Numbered from the stretch's first letter, positions 1 to 5,785 are shown. The stretch is 8,671 nt of DNA from Paraktedonobacter sp035294465 (GCA_035294465.1 DATGKW010000247.1:1-8671), one strand, 5' to 3'. Numbers and translations are program-made. The notes: generated from the letters alone by a model not told the origin.

Positions 1-117
1 AACAACCAGGGAAGCCTGATTCAGCACCAGGTAGACTACATCAATTTGTTGCCGAACCTGGGCATCGGCCTCCACCTGCTTCCATCCCCTCAGCTTGTCC
101 TGAGCCTGGGAAGGTAA
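1..117 (+). CDS. C-terminal fragment of an unidentified protein (5' end outside window)
   Basis: Frame 1 is open from the first base to a TAA at 115-117 and gives 38 residues ending LPSPQLVLSLGR. The residues look protein-like (hydrophobic and polar residues mixed, with several Leu/Ile), and an intrinsic terminator follows about 65 nt later on the same strand, which supports a + strand gene ending here. Frame 3 is also open over this stretch but gives a Pro-rich, less convincing peptide. The family cannot be named from so short a piece. Confidence 0.4.
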   Translation, partial: NNQGSLIQHQVDYINLLPNLGIGLHLLPSPQLVLSLGR

Positions 118-182
118 GGATCTTGCAGCTTTTAGCGTGAAAGCAGCAAAAGCCCGGCCTTTTTGGCCCCTTAATTGGGAAC

Positions 183-220
183 GAAGCCGTTTCTCTCCAG
201 TGAACGGCTTCTCTTTCTTC
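183..220 (+). terminator. Intrinsic terminator between convergent genes
   Basis: A perfect 9-bp stem (GAAGCCGTT at 183-191, AACGGCTTC at 203-211) with an 11-nt loop is followed by a pyrimidine/T-rich tail TCTTTCTTCT. It would end transcription of the partial gene at 1-117. The stem also lies about 65 nt beyond the stop of the oppositely oriented regulator gene, but the minus-strand tail has no T run. Confidence 0.7.
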
Positions 221-275
221 TAAAGGCAGTGGGGATACAGCGGACCTTTCCTCAAATGCAGAAAAAGCTCTTCCT

Positions 276-1451
276 CTACCATGTCGCACGAATTTTTCGA
301 TTTTCCCTGAGAGCTTCACCTAGTTCTTGTATTCGCCGATCGCTGCCAAGAGGTGTTACATGAAGCCTCCTGTACATTGTCTCAAGGCGCGCAATATGCC
401 GCTTTGATTGATACTGAGAGGCCAGTTCTAGACCCCGTCTGGCATATTTTAGTCCCTTATCCAGGTCCCCTGTGTATGAATAGGCCTGAGCTTTCACAAT
501 CGCGTATGAGCCTTTATCGCGCAAAAGACGAAACGGGCGCAAGCGATCAGTTTCTTTGTAAATTTTGAGCGCTTCCTCCGGTTTCCACAGGACCGTGTAT
601 CCCTGCGCCTTTTCCTGAAGCGCGTCAACGAGACTAAACTGATTTGCCAGATTATCCAGGGTATCTTTCACTTCCTTCGCGATCTCTATAGCCTGGTCTG
701 CGGAACTAAGGAAGAGCTTCTCATCTCCGTGTGAGGCGTAGGCCCGCGACATAATCATATAAAGCCGTCCTCGAACGCCCGGTGAGGCAGATGCGGCGAA
801 CGGCTTTGCTGCTTCAAAAAGCCGGATACCTGCGTCATATCGTCCTCTCTTTCTCAGAACGTCTCCCTGATGCACCATTCCTGTGGTGATAATATCTGCA
901 TCGTTCAATTCCTGACCGAGATCAATCATAGTAGAAAAATGCCCGCCTGCCGCTGCATAGTCCAGGCGGTCATAGGCAATCTTCCCTATCATCTGGTGCG
1001 TGTAAGCCAGTAGCTGTTGCGCGGGTGCTACGAACTCTCCATGATATTCAGTAAGGGCCTGTTCCAGATCAGACATCAGCTCTCGCAAACTCTCTTCAAT
1101 ATGTGGGGCTGCATCTGCAAACCACGCTAACCAGGAGAGCCGCACCATATCCTTGCCCGGCACAAGGAGCATCTGAAGGATTGCATCGTCGGCCTGGGCA
1201 GGAGACGCCGGCTTGATTTTTCTTTCTGGGATGCCGCGTCCAATCGCTTCTAGTCTCTCCTGGGGAATATCCAGAATATCGGCCAGGCGTATCACCTGTG
1301 CCACACGATCTAATTTTCTTTTTCCTGCTTCAATCTGTGAGATATACGCCCGTGAGTGGCCCCAGCGCTCAGCCAATTCCTCCTGTGTCCAGCCCCGCTG
1401 TTCGCGGTACGCCTTTACCAGTCCCCCAAACTCGTTCTTCTTTAACACCAT
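276..1451 (-). CDS. XRE-family HTH transcriptional regulator with TPR-like domain
   Basis: A protein of 391 residues. Residues about 8-68 form a Cro/C1-type helix-turn-helix domain; the recognition region reads WTQEELAERWGHSRAYISQ, followed by IEAGKRK, a typical XRE signature. The rest, roughly 130-385, is all-helical with alternating Ala/Leu/Tyr positions (for example YDRLDYAAAGGHF, KRGRYDAGIRLFEAA, GDLDKGLKYARRGLELA), as in tetratricopeptide repeats. Regulators of this layout (Rap/PlcR/Rgg-like and actinobacterial XRE-TPR proteins) often sense a peptide or protein ligand through the helical part; whether this one does is inference. I chose the ATG at 1451 over the one at 1496 because GGGAGG lies about 8 nt upstream and the upstream residues look non-coding. 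It is divergent from the small ORF at 1565. A palindrome at its predicted transcription start suggests autorepression. The ligand and targets cannot be read from the sequence. Confidence 0.9.
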   Translation of the reverse strand: MVLKKNEFGGLVKAYREQRGWTQEELAERWGHSRAYISQIEAGKRKLDRVAQVIRLADILDIPQERLEAIGRGIPERKIKPASPAQADDAILQMLLVPGKDMVRLSWLAWFADAAPHIEESLRELMSDLEQALTEYHGEFVAPAQQLLAYTHQMIGKIAYDRLDYAAAGGHFSTMIDLGQELNDADIITTGMVHQGDVLRKRGRYDAGIRLFEAAKPFAASASPGVRGRLYMIMSRAYASHGDEKLFLSSADQAIEIAKEVKDTLDNLANQFSLVDALQEKAQGYTVLWKPEEALKIYKETDRLRPFRLLRDKGSYAIVKAQAYSYTGDLDKGLKYARRGLELASQYQSKRHIARLETMYRRLHVTPLGSDRRIQELGEALRENRKIRATW

Positions 1452-1497
1452 TTCTCTGCCCTCCCGCTTGAAAACGCAACATGCTGCTACACGCACA

Positions 1498-1510
1498 TAG
1501 CACTGTGCTA
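1498..1510. promoter_or_regulatory. Perfect palindrome, candidate operator of the XRE regulator
   Basis: TAGCAC-T-GTGCTA is a perfect 6+6 inverted repeat with one central base. It lies directly downstream of the minus-strand -10 element (1515-1520), at the predicted transcription start of the regulator gene and within the divergent intergenic region. XRE dimers typically bind sites of this size and symmetry, so autoregulation, and possibly control of the + strand ORFs, is a reasonable inference. Confidence 0.5.
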
Positions 1511-1514
1511 ACCT

Positions 1515-1543
1515 ATTGTATGCAATTACACGCTATGCTTCAA
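1515..1543 (-). promoter_or_regulatory. Sigma70-type promoter of the XRE-TPR gene
   Basis: Read on the minus strand, -35 TTGAAG (1538-1543) and -10 TACAAT (1515-1520) are separated by exactly 17 nt. The expected start is near 1508, giving a leader of about 55 nt before the ATG at 1451. No equally good promoter was seen for the + strand ORF at 1565. Confidence 0.55.
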
Positions 1544-1564
1544 GAGGATTAGAGGAAGGAAGAG

Positions 1565-1849
1565 ATGCGTCAGAGATGGAAGGCAAGGTGGACCGAGGGC
1601 GGGAAGCCAGTGGTGTTTGTCCGCGACTCGATCAACAATCGGATGGTTGCGGGAATTGATTGCAGGCTGAAAGCGAACGACGCGGGACTGGTCGTCCCGA
1701 AAATATTTGAGTTGGAGGAAGCTGGCTATGAAGAAGCGACTTCACCTCTGGTTGGTGGAATACCGCAGAAAAGAGCCACGCCGGCGGGTGAGTTCGATGC
1801 CGGTGCGGTGGCTCGCATTTCTCTACATAGCAGAAGACGAAGAACCTGA
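1565..1849 (+). CDS. Small hypothetical protein, divergent from XRE regulator
   Basis: A 94-residue ORF preceded by a strong purine-rich ribosome binding site (AGGAAGG at about 1553-1559). The first ~55 residues (for example KPVVFVRDSINNRMVAGIDC and VPKIFELEEAGYEEA) look like a folded protein. The C-terminal third, from about residue 56, becomes Arg/Gly/Ala-rich and overlaps a second ORF in another frame starting at 1728. Either this gene ends in a real overlap, or the true product shifts frame into the second ORF. I do not recognise a family. Its place opposite the XRE-TPR gene makes it a candidate target or partner of that regulator. Confidence 0.45.
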   Translation: MRQRWKARWTEGGKPVVFVRDSINNRMVAGIDCRLKANDAGLVVPKIFELEEAGYEEATSPLVGGIPQKRATPAGEFDAGAVARISLHSRRRRT

Positions 1850-1991
1850 GAATCGCCTGAAGGAGTGGCGGTCGCGCCAGAACTGTGACGTGGTGATAGA
1901 GACATTCAGGCCGGTTCAAGGCGATGGCTTCACGCTGAATCATACGATGCTGCCCGCAGTGATCGAGCAGCCCGTTTCCTCCTCTTCCTGA
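1728..1991 (+). CDS. Small hypothetical protein overlapping the preceding ORF
   Basis: An ORF of 87 residues from the ATG at 1728, which has GGAGG at 1714-1718 nine nt upstream. The N-terminus is very basic (MKKRLHLWLVEYRRKEPRRR). The middle (AEDEEPENRLKEWRSRQN) looks like an amphipathic, charged helix, and the part after it (DVVIETFRPVQGDGF) looks beta-rich. A strong hairpin begins 7 nt after the stop, which fits the end of a real transcription unit. It overlaps the preceding ORF by 122 nt in the +1 frame, so it may be translationally coupled to it or be the second half of a frameshifted gene. No family recognised. Confidence 0.45.
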   Translation: MKKRLHLWLVEYRRKEPRRRVSSMPVRWLAFLYIAEDEEPENRLKEWRSRQNCDVVIETFRPVQGDGFTLNHTMLPAVIEQPVSSSS

Positions 1992-1997
1992 TCTTCG

Positions 1998-2036
1998 GGA
2001 AAGCCCCCGGTCGAGGTGCCGGGGGCTTTCCGGTTC
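1998..2036. terminator. Strong hairpin terminator between convergent units
   Basis: A perfect 13-bp inverted repeat (GGAAAGCCCCCGG at 1998-2010, CCGGGGGCTTTCC at 2019-2031) with an 8-nt loop. It lies between the stop at 1991 (+) and the gnd stop at 2051 (-). The CTTT inside the right arm and the following GGTT make it most terminator-like for + strand transcripts. It probably works for both directions. Confidence 0.75.
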
Positions 2037-2050
2037 CATTGCAATGCTGT

Positions 2051-3079
2051 TCAGGACTTGCCTTCCGGCTTCTCCAGGTGGCCGCCGAACTCGAAGCGCA
2101 TGGCAGACATGAGCTTGTTGGCGAAATCGGCCTCGCCGCGTGAGGCAAAACGTTCGTAGAGCGCGGCGGTCAGAACGTGGGCGGGGACGCCCTCGTCGAT
2201 GGCCGCTGAAATGGTCCAGCGCCCTTCGCCGGAGTCGGAGACACGCCCGCCGAATTGGGACATCTCAGGATCTTTGAGCAGCGCTGAAGCGGTCAGATCG
2301 AGCAGCCACGAGCCGATGACGCTGCCGCGCCGCCAGAGTTCCGTGATATCCGCCAGGTTCAGGTCGTACTGGTAATATTCCGGGCTGCTCAAGGGGGCGG
2401 TTTCGGCATCGACGAGCTGCTGGTTCTTGCCAATATTGGCGTGGCGCAGAATATTCAAGCCTTCTGCGTAGGCGGCCATGATGCCGTACTCGATCCCGTT
2501 GTGGACCATTTTGACGAAATGGCCCGCGCCGGTAGGTCCACAATGCAGATAGCCTTTCTCGGCGGTTCCTCCCACTTTTTCCCGTCCGGGGGTGCGCGCA
2601 ACCGCGCTTACGCCGGGAGCCAGCGCCTCAAAGATGGGTGAAAGGCGCTCCACTGCCTCTGCTTCGCCGCCGATCATCAAACAATACCCGCGTTCCAGGC
2701 CCCACACTCCGCCACTCGTGCCGATGTCGAGGTAGTGGATCCCCTTCGGCTTCAACGCGGCGGCGCGGCGTATATCGTCGTGATAGTGGGAGTTGCCGCC
2801 ATCGATGACGATATCGCCCTGTGCGAGCAGGGGAACCAGGCTTTCCAGCGTTGCATCAACCGAGGCGGCCGGGACCATCAGCCAGATAGCCCTGGGGGTA
2901 TCAAGCTGCTTGACGAGATCTGCCAGCGAGGTTGTTCCCTTCGTGATCGAGCCTTCTTTTAAAGCTGCCTGGACGGTACTATCGTGGCGAGCCATACCCA
3001 CGACCGTATGTCCATTGCGCAGCAGGCGTTTAGCCATATACGCACCCATGCGCCCAAGCCCGACTAATCCGAGTTGCAT
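2051..3079 (-). CDS. gnd: 6-phosphogluconate dehydrogenase, decarboxylating (short YqeC-like type)
   Basis: A cytosolic enzyme that oxidises and decarboxylates 6-phosphogluconate to ribulose 5-phosphate in the pentose phosphate pathway. The protein is 342 residues. It has an N-terminal Rossmann motif GLGRMG (7-12), the 6PGDH signature DIVIDGGNS (89-97), HYLDIGTSGGVWG (115-127) and GHFVKMVHNGIEYG (186-199), with K190 as the expected catalytic lysine and N194 nearby. The C-terminal helical domain includes WRRGSVIGSWLLDL (249-262) and SGEGRW (283-288). The length matches the short bacterial class (~300-340 residues) rather than the ~470-residue class. Short enzymes are often NAD-preferring; the residues after the second strand (ARH, 30-32) lack the NRT triad of NADP enzymes, so NAD use is likely but inferred. 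An extra loop at about 161-176 lengthens it relative to the minimal form. The ATG at 3079 has an AAAGGG site 7 nt upstream. Confidence 0.93.
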   Translation of the reverse strand: MQLGLVGLGRMGAYMAKRLLRNGHTVVGMARHDSTVQAALKEGSITKGTTSLADLVKQLDTPRAIWLMVPAASVDATLESLVPLLAQGDIVIDGGNSHYHDDIRRAAALKPKGIHYLDIGTSGGVWGLERGYCLMIGGEAEAVERLSPIFEALAPGVSAVARTPGREKVGGTAEKGYLHCGPTGAGHFVKMVHNGIEYGIMAAYAEGLNILRHANIGKNQQLVDAETAPLSSPEYYQYDLNLADITELWRRGSVIGSWLLDLTASALLKDPEMSQFGGRVSDSGEGRWTISAAIDEGVPAHVLTAALYERFASRGEADFANKLMSAMRFEFGGHLEKPEGKS

Positions 3080-3108
3080 AACGTAGCCCTTTCTTTGACG
3101 ACTATTTC

Positions 3109-3122
3109 ATCATCATGATGAT
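3109..3122. promoter_or_regulatory. 14-bp perfect palindrome upstream of gnd
   Basis: ATCATCATGATGAT is a perfect palindrome centred about 36 nt upstream of the gnd start codon, between the predicted promoter and the ribosome binding site. It is a possible operator. Its short internal repeat (ATC units) also makes chance symmetry possible. Confidence 0.35.
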
Positions 3123-3128
3123 TGTGAA

Positions 3129-3163
3129 TGTCATGTATACGTGTCTACATATGACACTGCTAA
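3129..3163 (-). promoter_or_regulatory. gnd promoter embedded in an inverted repeat
   Basis: On the minus strand, -35 TTAGCA (3158-3163) and -10 TATACA (3134-3139) are 18 nt apart; each matches consensus at four of six positions. TGTCAT (3129-3134) and ATGACA (3151-3156) form an inverted repeat spanning the spacer and the -10. A protein bound there would block RNA polymerase, so this is a candidate repressor site. The GTATAC core resembles GntR-family sites only loosely. Confidence 0.4.
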
Positions 3164-3197
3164 CATTATGCACGAGACTCATGATCCGTCAACAATC

Positions 3198-3212
3198 ACG
3201 AAGCATCTTCGT
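3198..3212. repeat. Small inverted repeat in the gnd/parR intergenic region
   Basis: ACGAAG-CAT-CTTCGT is a perfect 6+6 inverted repeat with a 3-nt centre. The gap from 3080 to 3329 has no gene. It holds the gnd promoter, this repeat and a larger hairpin at 3265-3299. The function is unknown; it could be a protein site or a short hairpin. Confidence 0.35.
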
Positions 3213-3264
3213 CCGTTTGCATCCCGTCGTGGCTGCACGCTCGCACCTGTGACCCTTGCTCGAT

Positions 3265-3299
3265 TGGCGCTGGCAAACGCATGATGCCTGCCAGCGCCA
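3265..3299 (-). terminator. Hairpin downstream of the parM-parR operon, possible terminator
   Basis: An 11-bp perfect stem (TGGCGCTGGCA at 3265-3275, TGCCAGCGCCA at 3289-3299) with a 13-nt loop starts about 30 nt beyond the stop of the minus-strand gene at 3330. The position suits the end of that operon, but no T run follows on the minus strand. It may therefore be a transcript-end stabiliser or Rho-assisted stop rather than a classical terminator. Confidence 0.45.
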
Positions 3300-3329
3300 G
3301 ATTGTAGTAAAGTGCTCCGGTAGAACCAT

Positions 3330-3761
3330 TTAATCCGGTTGCCAGCCAGCGGAAAAGCTCTCTCCCATACATAAACTCTGCAATTCATTGACCGTCTCTT
3401 GATCAAGGAGGAAACGTGCGGTGGGAGCGCCAGATGGCTCCTTTTTTGCCGCGGGCGTGGGACCGTTTGCATTCGCAGCGAGCGTTGCCAGATAGGGGTG
3501 CTCGCCTGTTTCTAGCAAAAAATCGATGGGTGCTCCCAGAGCGCGCCGCGTCAGGCGGGCAAGGTACGTTGGGGAAAAATCCCCATATTTGCCTGCCTCA
3601 TCGTCTGGACCGGCCTTGATGAGTTCGATCAGCGATCCTGTCACGACGCACTGGCGTAAAACCTCAGCCACCTCAGCCCCACTTTTTGCGCTGATTGCCT
3701 GGACCATTTCCCAGGCGTCCGGGGGAATATTTTTGAGGCTGATTGGGTACCTGCTATTCAT
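3330..3761 (-). CDS. Putative ParR-like DNA-binding adaptor (ribbon-helix-helix)
   Basis: A protein of 143 residues. The N-terminus has the layout of a ribbon-helix-helix fold: strand RYPISLKNI (4-12), helix PPDAWEMVQAISAKSG (13-28), turn, helix EVAEVLRQCVVTGSLI (30-45). A linker rich in Pro, Ala and Gly (about 95-115) leads to a C-terminal segment FLLDQETVNELQSL (117-130) that could form an amphipathic helix. In type II plasmid partition systems ParR has just this organisation: the RHH domain binds the centromere and the C-terminal tail caps the ParM filament. It starts 11 nt after the stop of the actin-like gene, with an AGAGAG-type ribosome binding site in the gap, so the two are almost certainly cotranscribed. 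No sequence-level match to a named ParR can be claimed by eye; the call rests on fold pattern and gene order. A general RHH regulator is the main alternative. Confidence 0.6.
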   Translation of the reverse strand: MNSRYPISLKNIPPDAWEMVQAISAKSGAEVAEVLRQCVVTGSLIELIKAGPDDEAGKYGDFSPTYLARLTRRALGAPIDFLLETGEHPYLATLAANANGPTPAAKKEPSGAPTARFLLDQETVNELQSLCMGESFSAGWQPD

Positions 3762-3772
3762 TGGCTCTCTCT

Positions 3773-5098
3773 TTACCTCTCGGCTGCTGTATCTGCCGCC
3801 TGATGCGCCTCGCGGCGCGATATTGCTTGCTGCGCTGATGCCTGAGCGAGCACCAGCCCGCCAATGGCATTGAGGAAAGGCGCAAGCTCAGGCGGGACGA
3901 AATAGAATGAGTCCGCCTTGCGATGCATGTTTGCCAGCCGCAGGAGGGTATCTTGAAGAAGCACGCTGCCCCCGCCGGTGAACATCAAGAAGGATTGACC
4001 ATCTCGTAAGTATCTCAACAAGAGGCTGTTCAGGTTGTCCGCGCGGCTTTCGATGACCCTATTTACGATATCGTTAACCGGCTGCCGACGCCCGCCAACG
4101 GAAATCATGCCGCTCGATAGAACGTGCTGGGCTTCCGCGTCGGAGAGTTGAATGGTGTTATATTGTTGACGGATAGCCTCGCTCACGCCGCGTGCAATCA
4201 GAATGGTACCCTCCCCAATCTGCTCTGCGCTCATCCTGAGTTTGGGACGAGGTTCGTCACGGCGATGCGCAATCTCTACTTCGCACATGTGGGACTGCCC
4301 TCCACCGATGTCGAGGGTAATATGGCGCTCGATATTGGTGGCAATCGGTGTTCCTTCCAGCGTGTAGTACCAGGCGCAGAACGATCCAAAGGTTTGTCCA
4401 TAGGGAACGAACTCGACGAAGAAAAGACGCCAGGTCGTTTCCTGCCCCTGCTCGTCAATACGCACGACCTCAAACGGTTTGTTGAAGATATATTTGAGCG
4501 CTTCGCGCGCTTCGTAGGTCGCGCCATTGCGATCAACTTCTTCCGGGGGCAGGCCAATGGCGAGAAAAATATTGAATTCACCCTGCTGGCCCTCCACCAG
4601 CTTGCCCGATGCATCGCGCTTGCCGTGCCCCGCCCTGACCAGCAGTTCGACCTGAAAGGCGGCTATAAACCGCTGGAAACGGTGATCTGGAAACCGCTCA
4701 GGAGAGAAGCCGACCGGTAAGCTCTCGGCTTTTTTCGTCTCCAGAGCTTCCTCGCCCATCCAGAATTCCTCTGAACCATTCACCTGCCACGTGAGCCGGC
4801 CATCGCCTCCCCGCAGTTTCTTCGCCGGCGCATATGCGGTAGGCATGCGCAAGCTGGCGAGATACGGAGCGTTTACTGTCGGCATGACACCTTTTAACGA
4901 TTCATTGCCATTGTCAATACAGGCCATCTTCGCGGTGGTTGGCGACCAGGCGAATGTCTCGCGATTCCACCGCTGAGAAGGAACATCTTCGATTAACCCC
5001 TGGTCCTTGCTGTTCAGTAAAGGCGCACCTGCGATCACTTTAGCCAGCAGGCTGTCAGGGTGTGGGTGATGTGTCTGGACCTCTGCAAAAGTTGCCAT
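3773..5098 (-). CDS. Actin-like ATPase, ParM/StbA class
   Basis: A protein of 441 residues with the ASKHA (actin/Hsp70/sugar kinase) nucleotide-binding motifs in order: phosphate-1 loop IDNGNESLKG (61-70; D62, N65, K69 as in D-x-G-N-x-x-x-K), phosphate-2 loop TLDIGGGQS (261-269; D263), and adenosine motif MFTGGGSVLLQ (372-382). Proteins of this class polymerise into ATP-driven filaments that push plasmids apart; the cellular role here is unknown. About 57 residues precede the phosphate-1 loop, where ParM-like proteins usually have fewer than ten. The C-terminus is Ala/Gln/Arg-rich (about 418-441) and probably disordered. I chose the ATG at 5098 because AGAGGGA lies 6-7 nt upstream. An in-frame extension to 5320 exists but is Arg-rich, lies in the predicted leader and lacks a good ribosome binding site. 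It is the first gene of an operon with the ParR-like gene. Confidence 0.85.
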   Translation of the reverse strand: MATFAEVQTHHPHPDSLLAKVIAGAPLLNSKDQGLIEDVPSQRWNRETFAWSPTTAKMACIDNGNESLKGVMPTVNAPYLASLRMPTAYAPAKKLRGGDGRLTWQVNGSEEFWMGEEALETKKAESLPVGFSPERFPDHRFQRFIAAFQVELLVRAGHGKRDASGKLVEGQQGEFNIFLAIGLPPEEVDRNGATYEAREALKYIFNKPFEVVRIDEQGQETTWRLFFVEFVPYGQTFGSFCAWYYTLEGTPIATNIERHITLDIGGGQSHMCEVEIAHRRDEPRPKLRMSAEQIGEGTILIARGVSEAIRQQYNTIQLSDAEAQHVLSSGMISVGGRRQPVNDIVNRVIESRADNLNSLLLRYLRDGQSFLMFTGGGSVLLQDTLLRLANMHRKADSFYFVPPELAPFLNAIGGLVLAQASAQQAISRREAHQAADTAAER

Positions 5099-5337
5099 GA
5101 AATTTCCCTCTTTTCCTACTTCTCTTTTCCTTGTTGGCAAACGCTTCGCCTTTGTCAGGGCCATGCGTGCCATAGGCATCCCATACAGTTCTCTTTTCAA
5201 GATACCCTGTGGGTCCAAGTGCCGCCGCCAGGGCTGGCCGCCCGCACGGAAAATTGTGGCCGCCTGGCGCACTGGCGGCCGCTGCAAAACCGATTGATAA
5301 CCCCTGCGGGCCAATCGCATCGTCTGTTCCCATGAGC
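5099..5337 (-). other. Structured 5' leader of the parM-like operon
   Basis: From the predicted start near 5332 to the ATG there are about 230 nt without a convincing gene. Visible elements, by + coordinates: an inverted repeat CGATTG/CAATCG (5291-5296, 5312-5317) enclosing CCC/GGG; a GC-rich hairpin GGCCGCC/GGCGGCC (5258-5264, 5274-5280), followed on the minus strand by ACAATTTT, which resembles a weak terminator or attenuator; and three copies of CTCTTTTC (5108, 5122, 5191). The first two copies extend to CTCTTTTCCT and read on the minus strand as a doubled AGGAAAAGAG next to the ribosome binding site. It could hold a centromere-like site or an RNA regulatory element. Confidence 0.4.
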
Positions 5338-5366
5338 TATAATAGAAAGTGCTTCATTGTGTTGAA
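5338..5366. promoter_or_regulatory. Overlapping divergent promoters for the DUF59 gene and the parM-like operon
   Basis: On the + strand TATAAT (5338-5343) is a perfect -10 element about 65 nt upstream of the gene at 5407, though no good -35 was found. On the minus strand the same bases give TATTAT (5339-5344) with TTCAAC (5361-5366) 16 nt upstream. The two -10 elements coincide, so the two promoters would exclude one another. Confidence 0.45.
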
Positions 5367-5406
5367 TTGCCTGGCTTGAGCTGTAGAGATAAAGGAGTTT
5401 GGAAGC

Positions 5407-5718
5407 ATGGCAGAGATTGATCGAACCGAAGTCATGGATGCCTTGCGCGAGTGTTATGACCCGGAGATCCCGGTCAATATCGTTGACCTGGGCCTGGTCT
5501 ACGATGTAGATATCGACAATGAAACCGGCTGCGTGGGAATCACCATGACGCTGACCGCGATGGGCTGCCCGATGGCTGGAGAAGTGGTCGAAGAGGTCGA
5601 GATGCGAGTTGAGGAGGTCGAGAATGTCAAAGCGTGTAAAGTCACCATGACCTTTGACCCTCCCTGGTCTCCCGACCGTATGACAGAAGACGCCAAGTGG
5701 GAATTGGGGATGATTTAG
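5407..5718 (+). CDS. DUF59/MIP18-family metal-sulfur cluster assembly factor (SufT-like)
   Basis: A small acidic cytosolic protein of 103 residues. It carries the family motif DPEIPVNIVDLGLVYDV (18-34), a conserved Cys in TAMGCPM (C54), and the C-terminal motif DPPWSPDRMTEDAKWELG (84-101). Proteins of this family (SufT, PaaD, eukaryotic MIP18/CIA2) help mature iron-sulfur proteins; SufT-type members act as auxiliary carriers or maturation factors in Suf systems. The length is usual for a stand-alone domain. An AAAGGAG ribosome binding site (5391-5397) lies nine nt before the ATG. No other suf genes are in the window, so the specific role stays open. It is divergent from the parM-like operon and shares its promoter region. 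Confidence 0.9.
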   Translation: MAEIDRTEVMDALRECYDPEIPVNIVDLGLVYDVDIDNETGCVGITMTLTAMGCPMAGEVVEEVEMRVEEVENVKACKVTMTFDPPWSPDRMTEDAKWELGMI

Positions 5719-5743
5719 AGCAGAGCCGCCTTCGATTGTGGGG

Positions 5744-5775
5744 GGAACCTGGGTAGTCAGGTGCCTTTTCCTTCT
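5744..5775 (+). terminator. Weak intrinsic terminator after the DUF59 gene
   Basis: An imperfect stem (GG-A-ACCTG at 5744-5751 with CAGGT-G-CC at 5758-5765, one A:G mismatch, 6-nt loop) is followed by TTTTCCTTCTT. It lies about 25 nt after the DUF59 stop and just before the promoter of the next gene, separating the two transcription units. Confidence 0.45.
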
Positions 5776-5785
5776 TCGCGCCCTG

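Noticed and set aside
147..170. GGCC-TTTTT-GGCC hairpin as the first terminator
   Set aside because: The stem has only four pairs and the T run is in the loop; the hairpin at 183-211 is far stronger.
1632..2039. A 135-codon minus-strand open frame opposite the small ORFs
   Set aside because: It begins inside the terminator hairpin, has no ribosome binding site, and is rich in Arg, His and Pro as expected of a shadow frame.
4124..4720. A 198-codon + strand open frame inside the parM-like gene
   Set aside because: Antisense to a gene with clear actin-fold motifs; no promoter or ribosome binding site, and no recognisable family.
5099..5320. In-frame upstream extension of the actin-like protein by 74 codons
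   Set aside because: The peptide is Arg-rich and low in complexity, overlaps the hairpins of the leader, and lacks a good ribosome binding site, while the ATG at 5098 has one.
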